Assembly: GCA_030141605.1 (NCBI GenBank)
Contig: JAQGDQ010000540.1
Location: 62,001 to 126,000 of the forward strand
Origin: Tubiluchus corallicola
Lineage: Eukaryota; Priapulida; Priapulimorpha; Priapulimorphida; Tubiluchidae
Direction: 5' to 3'
Length of the DNA stretch: 64,000 bases
Part shown: positions 46,291 to 59,017 of the stretch, piece after piece
How the letters are laid out: each line of letters starts with the position of its first letter
How positions within the stretch are numbered: position 1 is the first letter of the stretch
Program-made: the position numbers and the translations under genes
The notes under the pieces: generated by a model
Told to the model about the DNA's origin: nothing
Databases searched by the model: none
Seen by the model: the letters and a program-made list of their open reading frames with translations, nothing else

Positions 46291-46415
46291 TTATGTGGAT
46301 GCATTGCTGTCGCCGCAGAAATAACTGTGATTACTGTGTATGCCCAGTAGCTCCATTATACAACACTTATACGGCAGGGCGTATGGTGTGGAATTTTTTT
46401 CGTTATTGCCGTTAC
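46287..46415 (+). pseudogene. Decayed terminal exon copy 4 (5' fragment)
   Basis: The acceptor is damaged (TTCTTCAAGC instead of TTCTTCAGG). The first ~125 bp still encode the TM1 region and the start of TM2, with a stop in place of the ARQ arginine (CCCAGTAGCTCC). Homology ends in the TM2 region at about 46411. Confidence 0.8.
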
Positions 46416-49381
46416 TAATATATTTTTCATCGATAAAATACAATGCATTCAAGTAAGTGTGGACAAAGCTATGATTTGACCTTAACGTTAAAAAATGCTT
46501 CAGCGATTGCCCTAGTCTCTCCGTTACTGGCATGCCGATTAAGCTTTCCCACATGTAAATACAGCGAGAGTTAGTGTTACACTAGAGGAGTACACACTAT
46601 AACAAACCTAAACTGTCATGATCATGCAAATGAAAACACCAAATACACGAAATTTAAAGGACGTTAAAACAAATAAAAAATGACTGAATTTTTATGGACT
46701 CTATGGAAAATTGTGTTTGAGAATTACATCAAAATAATCAAATTAGTACGTTGTCATTTTCTTTTTCAATGGTTCATGTGTTAGTCCTTTCTTAATCTGC
46801 TAACCTTAATATTTCATCACTTATATAAATTACTAGGTAATAATTTCTTTATCCAAATTATATCGTTACTCCCACAACTAATATGCTTTCATACAGTCCA
46901 GTTCCTCATTTTAGCTTTGTCAGATTTACAAATTTTATTTGTTTGTTACTACTGACAGCCTTCACATGGAATATTGTGGAAACTAATTATTGTGCACTGC
47001 TTAGTATTATGCACAATATTGTATAATACTGTAGTGACTTAAGAGATTCGCTTGCTTCTGGGCCAGAATAAGAGCTGTGATATCTTTAAAATTGCATCTG
47101 GTTATGATTTTACCACAGGAGGCACAGTTACTGGCCATAATGATTTTGGTGTGCCAGCTTCAAAAACATATATTTTGTGCCATCAAGAGAAAATGTTGAG
47201 ACACCTCAAGTGTTTTTTCCATCATGTATGCTTGAATGTGCATTCGTTTCATTTTCCCTAAATGCTTACATTGTTGATACGCACAGCTTTGCACTGGAAC
47301 AATCTGATAATGGTTGAAACGCCATCTAATGGCCTTAGTAACACATGTTCTATGCATCTTACTGTGCCATAGGACTATCCTAGTTTCGGCCATGGTACTA
47401 CATTTTGAGTAGGCTTATCCATAGTGTGCATTGATGAATATAGTGGCTTGACTCCATCGTGCTACTATGATATTGCCAAATGCAGGAGTGCCTAAGTACA
47501 TTCAAAGTGTTTCTGTTTCATAGACTAAGTGCATAACCTCTTATCATCTCTGGAATGATGCTTTGATGATTCTTCATCACTGGTTAGCACTTGTCATTTA
47601 CCAATTTTATTAGTATGGGCAAATTATGATGCAAAAAGTGATAAAGTGAAACAGTATAATCCGTCTGTGACATCTGAAAGAATAATGTTCATTACTGGCT
47701 AGTTTTATGCGTCACTGAACTTTTTCTTTGTGTGTTCTTTTCAGCCGGTCCGTTTCATTCAGCAGTTTCGGCAGTTTGATTCAGTTGTGAAATTTATTTC
47801 TTCTGCTAGGGCTGCCTGGCCAATGGCCAGTTATTTCCAGCTTAGCTTTGATGTTGGAAGTGAAGATAATTCATGGGACAGAACTTCGCTGTTGTTTGTG
47901 TTATGGTTGAATTCCACTAACTGTTAAATAAGTTATGTCAATATAATGTATTTTGCTCAATCCAACTTGTATGGGGCTTCTTCATCAATGCCATGTGCAT
48001 TCATTGAGGTTGTCTCGTAGACCCTTGTGACCACTTACTTTCAAAATACGATTGTACTGGAATAACCATGTTACCGAATTGACTACACTAAAGATAACAG
48101 CACATGTTTCCTGTTTATAACATTAACTATGCTGAGGGTGTTGTTGTGGAGCTAAAAGATTTATACAAACTCCTAGTTTTTTGCAGAGTTCTTGCTTGTT
48201 TATAATATCTGCGGCTATTCTGATTTTGGCTTCTATCTTTTATGTGCCTTGAAGTATGGCGCTATCTGTGATCGTGCCTCATAACTGAAATGTTCTTCTT
48301 AGAATCTCTCTTTCACAACAAACATAATGACTGAGTGTATCCCTTTGTCTTTTCTTCTCTTTTAGTCAAACAAACATCATCATAATGAGTTTTACTAAAT
48401 AACCTACCCATACAGCTATCATGCAACTTTTAGTTGCTATATTGTCAAGTAGAGCTCCATAGGGCATGTCATAGACATCTAGCTAAACTAAGCATTTTAG
48501 CTAAAATGGTATACTTGTGATTGTTATGGTTTTCCCAAACCCTGTGAAAGAATGTTTAAATGTCTAACTGACACCAATTATAAATTTACAAATCTTCTAC
48601 TCCCGGTTTCAGTTACAATGATAAATAAAAATGATGTAAATTATTCCAGCTTGCTGATAACACGTTATCTAATTAATTACTTTATTATATCACATACTAA
48701 TAAATAAATGCTGTATTTTTAAAACTATGGCAGTTTTTACATAAAAAACATACTCGATTCAATTTCTCCAATTTTTGTTGCCAGCATAGTTTGTAGTCAC
48801 TTCTGCATCCATACCAAACTCAGTCTAAATCAATTGGAAACTTGCAATTTCCAACTCTTACTAGGAACAACTTCCTTTATGGTCGAGTTTCTTCGTTAGT
48901 CACTGGGTGGATTGGCTTTACTTCAAAACCAGCTGACGAACCATACGTTTCATGGCTTTGTCTCTTACGTTTTGCTGCGCAGACATTTCATTTTTCTCCT
49001 TGCCCGACACTAGCTCTTAACATTACATTGTTTTGCTTCATAGGCCCTGTTTTTTTAACTTTACTGAAAAATAGTGATAAAGCAACCGTATACAGTAGCA
49101 TGTATAATCCATTACCGTAGTGCGTAGTACTCATTCCATTTGTTAAGTTCTAGGATGATAAAAATGGTACGAAGTTTATGGTTTTCTGGTTTTCCTGAAC
49201 GGGTGGCAGTTGCTCTATTTGATTTGCTAAGTTGTAGTACTGGTGTCCCTTACTCCAGTTCTAGGCAACATTACGTTGCGATTAGATCAAAGGAATCTGA
49301 TCTATACCTTTAGGTGTAAACTTTCAAATTAATTCCAAAAAATGTCCAAGTTAATTAATTTTGCACTTTGTTTTTCTTCAG
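46416..49381. other. Intronic stretch between terminal exon copies
   Basis: Besides the duplicated flank, no exon is recognised in 46.4-48.3 kb. Short open stretches at 47052-47261 and 47730-47927 have no known domain. Confidence 0.4.
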
Positions 49382-49990
49382 GTGTTATGTGGATGCATTG
49401 CTATCGTTGCAGAGATAACTGCGATTATTGTGTATGCCCGGCAGCTCCATTATAGAATACCTATAGGACAGGGCATATGGTGTGGAATTTTTTTCATTAT
49501 TGCCGGTATTATTGGTCTTGCTGCATGCAGAAATCCGAAAAAGAGAAGCTTGATAATTGCTTTGATGGTCTTGTCAATTGTGGCAGCTGTGTTTGCTGTC
49601 ATTTTTCTGATTTTAAGTTCAATATACATATCGATTATAGGTATTTCTCTTCGGTATTTCTGTTACAGTTATGTCTATTCGTATCAAGCTAGTGAAAATA
49701 TTTACACTTACGATTATGCATGCCAGAGGGCACTCAGTTGTTCTAGAGCTGCTTACTGTATTCAGCTGCTAATTGCAATAATGGAACTTGCATTTTCTAT
49801 CTGGGTGTCCGTTCTCTGCTGCAAAGTTGTTTGTTGTGGAAAGACCTATCGCCCTGTGGTCATGTACGATGCGGCTGGTCAGCTACCATCTATTTCTGCC
49901 CCGGCGGCTGGAGGACAAACATTTCAACAGGTTGAACACGTCACGCAATATCCAGGAACACAGATCCACCACCCGCCTCCCTATGTATAG
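49382..49990 (+). CDS. Intact CD20/MS4A-like four-TM terminal exon (copy 5)
   Basis: 202 codons after the acceptor TTTTTCTTCAG, same phase as copy 3. The protein with exon 1 would be 274 residues. TM1 to TM4 are conserved (IIVYARQ, GIWCGIFFIIAGIIGLAAC, LIIALMVLSIVAAVFAVIFL, YCIQLLIAIMELAFSIWVSVL). The extracellular loop between TM3 and TM4 is the most changed part (FCYSYVYSYQASENIYTYDYAC). The CCKVVCCG cluster, FQQVEH and the final PPPYV are kept, with the stop at 49988-49990. The preservation of helices and tail with a divergent loop suggests a functional alternative isoform. Confidence 0.88.
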   Translation: MLCGCIAIVAEITAIIVYARQLHYRIPIGQGIWCGIFFIIAGIIGLAACRNPKKRSLIIALMVLSIVAAVFAVIFLILSSIYISIIGISLRYFCYSYVYSYQASENIYTYDYACQRALSCSRAAYCIQLLIAIMELAFSIWVSVLCCKVVCCGKTYRPVVMYDAAGQLPSISAPAAGGQTFQQVEHVTQYPGTQIHHPPPYV

Positions 49991-52900
49991 ACATTGAGGT
50001 AATCTTTCAGTTCTTGATCGCTGTGCAACGAATTTGCAAGCTATTGCATGCAGTTTCACTCGTTGATCTTGCTCTTGGATTTAGATACGTTGACTTGTGG
50101 CTTGTATGAAATTCCCCCGTAAATGGAACTCCTCGCCTAATACATGGTAAAAATACAAAGGCATAGGGGAATGTCACCATTCGAATGCACAACAGTTTTT
50201 GTAAGAAACTTCAACTGATAATTATAAATAGTCAAAACACAAAACGTTTTTGCTGGTTTTCTGAAACCTAAGTTACCAGCTATTTTTGCTCATTTTTGCA
50301 ATTTTTTTATGTTTTAAGTTGCTAAATTATTGTTTTGTAAATTGTTGTGTTGTACTGTGTTGTTGTATAATTGTATTTAGCATAGTTTTTTTTTGCTACT
50401 GGCCTATTATTCCTGCTTTGGTGCTAAAATTGGCTATTGTAATTGGCTGCTTCAAATTAAAATTCCAAAGAATATTTTTTGCTTAGTTAAATCTTGGTGT
50501 AGCCAACATTCATAGTATGGGATTGCATCTTCAAACACCAGCTCTTCCAAATATAGTATAAATATTTTAATAATGGAATGTGCAGTTGTATTTCAGGCAT
50601 TTCCTAGCATTTTTATATCTGCATAACATGTTAAGGTTAAGCTCAGCATACCTTTGAGCACTATAATCTTCCTGGAAACTTTTGGATAAATGGTACTATA
50701 AATTTATATAATGCTGTGCTTAAAACATCCAACCTGAAGTAATTTTGATTAAGATTTTGCCACAAAGGAAGAGTTCTGATTATTGATATTAACTATTATG
50801 AGCATTATTATGCTGATTTCTGACAGTTTTTTCTGAATTGAGTTTCAACTAGCATACTTACAGTTATGATTTACCATAACTGCATAAGTAATTCAAGCTG
50901 GGCTGCTCTTATTCTTATTGTTTCCATTTTTCTCTTACTTTTAGCTCCTTTTAAAGTCTTCTGCCAAATCACAAAATAGGAAATTCACTTCCTAATCTGA
51001 TAAACTCATAAAGATTCATTTACAGATGCTTACATTTTATATATTTACATTTAATATATTCACATAACTGTAATACTTTATAATCTTGTAGTCTTTGCAA
51101 TAAACATTTGCACAGAAATAGTATGCCATGCCTATAAAAAGAAGAATAGTTTTAGAGAATTGGGGCTCGATGAAAATGATAATGGAGAAGTAACTATAAC
51201 AGTAAGAGAAAATTAGTCGTCTCAGCTAACTATTCCTTATGATTTTAGATGCCAAATTGCAAAATTTGTATATTCCATTGTTACAAAAATGGGTTATCCA
51301 TCTTTTGTTCAAACCAGGTTGCAGTGCAGCTACTTGTAGACAAGTTGCAGTACAAGATGGTATTGTCTAGGTCTTCTTTCCATCTAAGAGATTGTGAGTT
51401 GATTACTGCGGCCGGAAAATACCAAAGGTTTTAAAATTGTACCTGCTGTTACTCTGCCTGCAGTGTGGTAATTAGGATAAAAGTGGGGTAATAATAGTCC
51501 CTGTTATGTAGATATAGTTTGTTATTTACAGCCAGCAAAACGCTCTTTGAGTTTAGTCTTAAATGTTTATCTAAAAGTCGACTTTAAATAAAGACCTTAT
51601 TATTATTTTTTTTATTTTTTTTTATTAAGCTAGCAAACTGGTTATCGCAATGTTCTTAATACTCACTCATTTTGTTCACAATAAGTCAACAGCAATAAAA
51701 CAAGAATTTAACAAGTTTTTTCTGCTGTGGCCAAAATGCAAGCATGTGCTTAGTTACTTGTAAAAAACAAGTGTGCGCTTGGTTAGTCGCAAGAAATTTT
51801 GCTAATTGCCAACTGAAATTACTGCCTTGTTGGATTTTCATCGTTTTGGACTGTGGACTATTCATTTGGAGAGTATGGCAAAGCTACAGGAAAAATGAAA
51901 CAGGACAAGGTAGTCTGTTAGTTTAATTATGTCTTTGTGTGATTAAATATTTACTTTTATGCTTAGGTTAGCAAATTCAGATTAGTGAGTTTTTTTGCAA
52001 TTTACACAGTACTAATAGCTAATAAAAATGATAAATAAAATAAAATGATGTCACATGCAGACTAGAGAGTTCTCTCTCAACTTATTGTGCAACTTCTCTC
52101 TGAGAGTAAACTTGCAAGTGTGAACGGCTTGGCAACTTCTCTCACAACTTATTCTGGTGCTGATTTAGATTATAATGACGAAGCCTAGCCAAATTGTGTA
52201 ATAACTGATAAATTACGATCTAATACTGTATGTGTTATGTCATGCAGAATTTAGGTTTGTACATTTCATACAAATTCGTTTCATATGATATTAAACTTAT
52301 TATTGAATTAAATTGCCCCGAACTGTAATTAAGCAATGCATTTTGTATAATACTAAGTTAACTAATTGAATCTCATTTAATTTGCTCTAAATATTTTCGC
52401 GAAAACTAATGACTTTTAATCAGTGCACCTTGGAGCTGCATATGTGCCACCACGCGCGATATGACAGAATTTTATTTGGCATTTACATTGGCATTCATGA
52501 ACTTAATAAGTAAGTTTTTTCTGGAAAAATAATAACAATTAAAATAAATGATACTGTAATCACTGTAGTCCAAAAAGTGGTATGATTAAGTACTTGCTTC
52601 ATTACAGAGCACTATAATATGGATTTCTGTTTCATTGTTTGAATAGATTTCTGTTTCCCGACTCAGTAAAGTCTCGAATAATTTCAATAATTTATTTGCA
52701 TGAGTTAGAACATAGCGAGTGAATAGTTTATTGATAAAGAACGATAGAAGGTCGTTATTGTTATGAGATATTTATGATATACACGAAGTCTCTGTAACAA
52801 TGTTGGTATGTAAGTTCAGCTCCATGTGTTCCAAAAATTTTGCATGATAATGTAAGCACATTAGAATTAATTACATGTATAATATCTACTGCTAGAGATA

Positions 52901-55227
52901 AATGTGTCGTATTTAATGTGCTCGGTATCTGATTTTAAATATAAGCATTAGTACCTTGCAGTTTATGTGTGAATGTATTTTTATAGTTAAAACACCACAA
53001 CTTTATTAAAACTTTTAATTTACATAGTTAAAAATCATGTCAAATGTTTCGAATAGCTAAATAGGTAATGAATAAGCAGACCAGTAGAAACGAAATTAAT
53101 ACAGTGAATTATGCGCTAATTATATGCAGAAAGCCAAATAGGTAAGGATTATGCGGACTTGTAGAAAAGAAATTGATATAGTAACGTATAGTTGAGTGTT
53201 TGAAAATAAAGTTAAGGGAATTGAACTGCTTTGTACATTAAGAGAAGGCTTATTAGGCTACATTAATAGACTTTGTTTTATTAATAAATTTCAGTTATTG
53301 CTAGCTCAGTGCTGAAATTATTAAAATCAGCTTTGTGACCAGAGACACAATAATGGTCATTAATGCTGGACTGAGGAGAATTTTTTAATTTCGTGCCAGT
53401 TCTAGATGAAATACTTAAATGTTACTTACTTATACCTATATGGCCAGATATCTTGATAAGCTGTGCTTGTTTGATTATGCACAAGCACCTGGATCATTAG
53501 GTTTCAAAGATTGTCATTGATTATGGTATAAACAGTGTCCTAAGAATCAGAAGTGCGGCGATAACTTCCAGAACAGAACAGTTTACTTCCAGTGAACATT
53601 GAATGACTGAGATGACAGAGCAATGGACCAGTAAACAGGAATTATCCATATTTCATGACTGATATACGAATCGGATACATAAGCTGTCAAATCAGCAATC
53701 ACCTCACAAGATGCAAGAATTAAGAATGTAGCTATGCACAGACACTTGCCACTTTCTCACGTCGGTCAAATTAGCTCAGAAAAAGAATTTATCACGTTTG
53801 TTTTGTTTCGGAAATCTTTCATCAATGCGTGCGCACCGAAGACAGGAAGCGATAAGAGTTTTATAAAACAATCAGAGACCTGCAGAGAACCCAGCGACTA
53901 GTATATTTTCATTTTTGCAAATGCTAATTATTTTCAGACCACTCTCACTGCCGGTCTGGGACCGGGAGTCGGCGCGGGCAACGCCTCCTGTGAGATCAAG
54001 ATTCGGGCATCCAGGTGCATGGCATAAATACCACTCTCTCTCTCTCAAGATGGCCATATTCCAGGAAAAAATAAGGGGATGACGATTGAAATGAAATCTG
54101 AAAAATATCAATTGAACAGTGGAAAAGACTATTTTCTAAAAATATAAAGGGCAGTTCTGCCCGAATTTGGGCGTCAATTTTGCTCGAATTTTTTGAAACC
54201 CGAAAATTTGGGGGGCAGTTCCCCCCTGCCCTGATGCATATCAACTGTTTCCATATGTCAGAAAATGCATGTTAACATAGCTCGTGATGCTCTTTTGGCC
54301 ATTTTGATTGCTATTTATGAAAATTGGAAGTAATACTTTTTGGACAGTTACTACAGAGGTGGCATTAGTGTATTATTGTACTATGAGTGGGAAAAGAAAG
54401 CAAAGCACAGGTTTTGTTTACATAAATAATTTAGGGTAGAGAACAATCTGCAGCCTATCATCACTTTGTGAAAGAACTGCAACTAGCTGCAAAACAACAT
54501 AATTATAAGCTTTTTCTTCTTTGCAAAGTGTATAGATCTTAAAATGAATGAGCAAAACTCGCCCGACCAGGAACTCAGTCATGCAAAAATGGTCACTGGA
54601 AACTTGAAAACTTGCTAAATCATCATAAAGGCAATTTCCCGTCTACGCATTGCCGCATGATGCATATTCATGTGATAACGATCATGTTCGAATGAACACG
54701 GAAATCATCACACATTATAGATTTCGTATTACATACACATGGAAACACTTCCACTTATTTAAATATAAACTGATGTGTACGCATCACGGCTCACGCATTA
54801 TACATTACCTTAAGAGTTCTTAAATAATCCCAGTTTTCTATTCATTACTTACTATTAATGAAAGTTCTCAGGGTAATTCATCAGGAGTCAGAATTATGGA
54901 AGAAAGTTTTACGCACTTACACAATTAAGAATTTTGTTATGTTTAGGTATGAGTTAATAATATATCTGTGTAAAGTAGTCTGTGAACTAGTTAAAGCTAC
55001 TGGCATCTTAAAAACAAATTTTCTGTTGAATTCTGTCTAAAATAAATGGAATGAAGTGATGGATTTGATTTTTTTTCTTTGTGTTTTGGATTGCAAACAT
55101 AATTTGCATCTATATTAATTTTTCAAGCATTCTTTTACTTCATGCTGAGATCTGATGTGCTTCGAATTACTTTTGGTTTGTATAAAAATTGTCAAAATGA
55201 GTTGCAGCACTTTTTCCTTTTGTTTAG
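49991..55227. other. Long intronic stretch before the last terminal exon
   Basis: 5.2 kb with no recognised exon. The stretch at about 53930-54240 is more GC-rich than its surroundings. It carries a (CT)n run and GGGCAGTT-CTGCCC and GGGGGGCAGTTCCCCCC-like palindromic pieces, and is probably a transposon fragment. The rest is AT-rich single-copy-looking DNA. Confidence 0.4.
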
Positions 55228-55839
55228 GTGACATGCGGATGCATTGCAAGCATTATAGAGGTAGCTGCTATTGTTATATAAGCCCAAGGACACTATCGGA
55301 TTCTCCCAATAGGAACTGGTTTGTGGTGTGGATTGTTCTTCATCATTGCTGGTTCTATTGGTCTTGCAACGTGCGCAAGTCCTGGAAGAAAAGGCCTGAT
55401 TATTTCTTTAATGATCTTATCCATTGTAGCTGCAGTGACTGATACCATTCTTATGATTGCTTGTGCGATATACATACCCATTTCTAACATATTCATGTCA
55501 GATTGTACAAGTTCTCAGTATTCATATGAAACTCAAGGCTTCAATTACACAACTGATTATGTGTGTCTGAGAGCAACTAGGTGGGTTTTGGCTGCATATT
55601 GTTTGCAATTGATGATTGGAGTTGCAGAGATGGTGTCTGCCATCTGGGTGTCAATTCTCTGTTGTAAGGTTCTGTGTTTTAGAAACACATATCGCCCTGT
55701 ACTTGTTTACTATGGAGCCAGTCAGCCACCACCTAGTTCTAGTCCATTGACAAGTCAAACTTTTCAGCAAGTTGGGTGTACCTCACAGCACCCAGGTATT
55801 CAAACACAACCACCTCCTTACACGCCAGTATATACATAG
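55228..55839 (+). pseudogene. CD20-like terminal exon copy 6, open except one TAA
   Basis: After the acceptor TTTTGTTTAG the phase-0 frame reads VTCGCIASIIEVAAIVI and then TAA at 55279-55281, where the intact copies have Tyr or Phe (TAT, TTT). Beyond it the frame is open for 186 codons with all features: TM2 GLWCGLFFIIAGSIGLATC, TM3, a Tyr/Cys loop with an NYT sequon, TM4, a cysteine cluster, FQQVG and QPPPYTPVYT. An AATAAA-rich stretch lies at 55980-55989. This is the most diverged copy, yet otherwise free of lesions. It may be a recent null allele, a base error, or a copy used in another way. I call it a pseudogene only because of the TAA. Confidence 0.75.
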
Positions 55840-57185
55840 ATTTTTTTGCTTCTGAGACTTTTTAAAAGAATACAAAATGATTTCAGTGAGGGCTTGGGGT
55901 TTTCTGAAGTTACAAGAAATGCGTGCCGTGCAGCAGAAAGTGCCAGACAATACTATTATGTATTTTGATTCCAGATATTTAATAAAATAAAAACTCATAA
56001 TTTATTAAACCAGTACAGTAGTTATCAATGGCTTGATATTGCTGAATGCATAGACTGTAATAAAATAGTTACCTGGCAGTCAGTAAGGATTATACTTAAG
56101 TAAAGCCTGTAAAATAATATATTATTAAATTTATGTGATGATCTTTCTAATCTGATTAATTATGGTATAACTTGCATAATGGAGATTCTTGTATTTGGGC
56201 AAAAATTGTGAACATTAAATTTAGGTTATGGCCTTGGTAAATGTAAATCATAATCCTTATACATATCACTAAGAAGTGGGCATGTGACAATCATGATTTT
56301 AAACGTTTTCCACGTCTTAATGAGCACAAAGATGCTGGCTTTGGGATACGCTAATAGATACACTAAGTTATTCTCGGTATTATTCAAAATTGTCATATTT
56401 ACACCACAGTTGTTTATGGTACATGATAATGATTGTAATACTAATTTTGATTATGATGTTGATTTGATTTGAAAGTTGAATATGTAAATTTACATACAAT
56501 GTTGGTGGATTTGGTGTAAGTTAAGGAATATTGAGTTTTTCTGGACAATATTCATAACCACATTTTGTCTTTATTTGGGCCTATGCCCTTTTAGATTTTT
56601 TTTGTTATGAATGCAAGTTTTTGAAAAAACTCAAATGTCAAAGGCCTAATATGTTGCGTGTAGATGTTGTTTACAATTGAATGATGAAATTGGTACATCT
56701 CATCAAAACTGATTTTGTAATGATTTTATTTATCATTTGTTCTCTATTACTTTTTTGGAGTTTGTTTTAGGTTTCTATGAGAATCTAACGTTATTATTTT
56801 TGTTCGAATTAATAGTTTGTTCATATAATATGTTAATACAATTGTATTTCATTTATTTAATATACAACTGATTTTTATTGTAATGTGATAGTGATTTGAT
56901 TTCATTAGCACTAACTTGAGTATCATGTAGATAATGCTTATATCTTTTGAGAATCTCCAACTTATGTAATCATATTGTACAATATAATTATATACTATGT
57001 AGTTAATAATGTCATAATCTTAACGCTGAGTTTACTTTATTGTTTTTTCTTTTATAAAAAGTATTTTTTGCTAAATTGCTTCCAGTTTATCATTTTTGCA
57101 GGATGAACGTTGGCTTCGCATAATATACAGTAATGTCAGCAATTTATTTTGGATGTATTTATACAATTAGTAACATTTTAGAACG

Positions 57186-57188
<3 letters not shown>
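55840..57188. other. 3' flank of the CD20-like locus
   Basis: Very AT-rich and without a recognised gene. It contains the probable poly(A) signal of the last terminal exon (AATAAAATAAAA at 55980). Confidence 0.4.

Positions 57189-57266
<78 letters not shown>
57189..57266. repeat. (ATT)n microsatellite
   Basis: About 25 perfect ATT units. Confidence 0.97.
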
Positions 57267-57267
<1 letters not shown>

Positions 57268-57794
57268 GTATTAATAATAAAACTCCACCTGCAAAAGTGT
57301 TAAATGAAATCATAAAATCGTTTATTGAAAAATCTGCATAGTATGGAATAACCACAAGAAATGCATTGTTGCATATTGCATGATTGCTATTACTGATAGT
57401 TAATATCACTTAATCAAGTATTGGAATGTTATTTTTTGCAATTCATGTATATTTATCATTATCCCATTTCACTCATTAATCCCTTGTTTTTATTTTTGTG
57501 ACTTCCACGTACAGTTTGACTCAAAAATTACTGTGTCAACAATGATAACTCTGAAATACTGTGTAAATCAGTTTCATATAAATAGTTTTACTGACAAACA
57601 TGTAAAATAGCTATACGTGAATGACTTAAGTATATTATGCTTATTGATTACGACTGTAATAAAACTATTAATGTGAGTGTCATGTATGCGTACCCCTGTA
57701 AATTTTGTTTGTGTAAACTTGTGAATTAAATAGTAATGTACCGTGCCAGTTCAGAAATGTGCGTAATGATTTGCTATTTCAGTCCACACATCGT

Positions 57795-58165
57795 ATGATA
57801 GCTTTGTATATCTACTGATACCCTCCCGCATTTTCTGATATCTTCGTACATCTCTTGATAGATTTTATGTCTTTACACATCTTTTGAATATCTTTATACA
57901 TCTTCTGATGTCTTCACACATGTTTTGATAGCTCCGCACGTCTTTTGGTAGCATTACACATCTTCTGATGTCTTTACGCATCTTTTGAAAGCTTTAAATA
58001 TCTTCGATTAGCTTCATGCATGTTTTCATGTCTTCAGTATTTTCTGATAACTTAATGCATGTGATAGCTTTAGCTGTCTTCTGATAACTTTATGCATCTT
58101 TGTACATCTGATATGTTCTCACACATTTTCATGTCTTATGTGTACTTGCTTCTGCATTCTAGCTG
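57795..58165 (+). repeat. Degenerate minisatellite, ~18-20-bp unit
   Basis: Successive units of the form ACACATCTTTTGATAGCTTT, with variants such as CATCTTCTGATGTCTT, run for about 370 bp. Units alternate between a GATAGCTT and a GATGTCTT ending, which suggests a ~38-bp higher-order unit. Confidence 0.85.
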
Positions 58166-59017
58166 CTTCTCGAGGCTTCACAAGTCTTTTAAACACTTAG
58201 CTCATTTTCTGGCGTCACGTCTGGTACACACTTTTTCTCCGCCTTCTCAATAGATAAAATAACCTATTCCTTTAACGGCAAACATTTTTTGTACAATTCT
58301 GTATCATGAACGTCAAAATCCAGTACTCAGCAGCAGGTCCTGCTCAAATTGGATGGCAAAACTGGGACCTGACTGATTTATTTATCAAGACTGGCTCTAG
58401 GATGAACCATTGATCTCAGTTGCATTCGGATGTACATGTACAAGTTGCAAGTATATACAGCCTTCCTTTCCACTAGGCAAACACTAAACAGCCAGAACTT
58501 ATATGACAAATGAAACTGCCACGGTGAGGATTGAAGCGATTTATACATCCACTGATGCCTCACTGCCTTTCTTAACTTACCTTTCTTAACTACCAAGAAC
58601 AACCTCGCAACCACTGGGCCATGCAGCTCGCCTCGGGTTTGCAGCGGCTTATCAGATTCTATTGGAACTGACACGTTGGATTGGATGTTGAAGCTCCCTC
58701 CATTGGTGTTAATTTCATTAAAATCTTGCAACTTTGTGTATTATTAAATTGAGGCTGAACGATAACTAGGTGTGAGCATCAAACATTCGAATTCGATTCT
58801 ACTAAACTTATAGATTTGAATAATCAGCATAATTTAGCTGCGATTATTGGGCAAAAAAAAATTCAAACAAATTTTTAGTAACCAACCTGGACATTTTCAG
58901 ACACCAACACTGACTCCATCTATAAAATCTGAAGCTTACGAAATCAAGCTTATTGGGTAGAAGCTGCTGTAAATCCATAAAGATCCGGGAATGTGTTTGT
59001 TAAAGGCTCGTGTAATC
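58166..59017. other. Intergenic stretch
   Basis: No gene is recognised. A 117-codon minus-strand open stretch at 58378-58731 shows no known domain. Confidence 0.4.

Noticed and set aside
47052-47927. Two short plus-strand open stretches between terminal exon copies
   Set aside because: No domain, no shared splice phase with exon 1 and no similarity to the CD20-like cassette.
53930-54240. GC-richer insert with CCCCCC palindromes as a named transposon
   Set aside because: No terminal repeats or target duplication could be found, so only a generic note was kept.
58378-58731. Minus-strand 117-codon open stretch
   Set aside because: Composition looks random beyond the first 40 codons, with no family resemblance that I can name.
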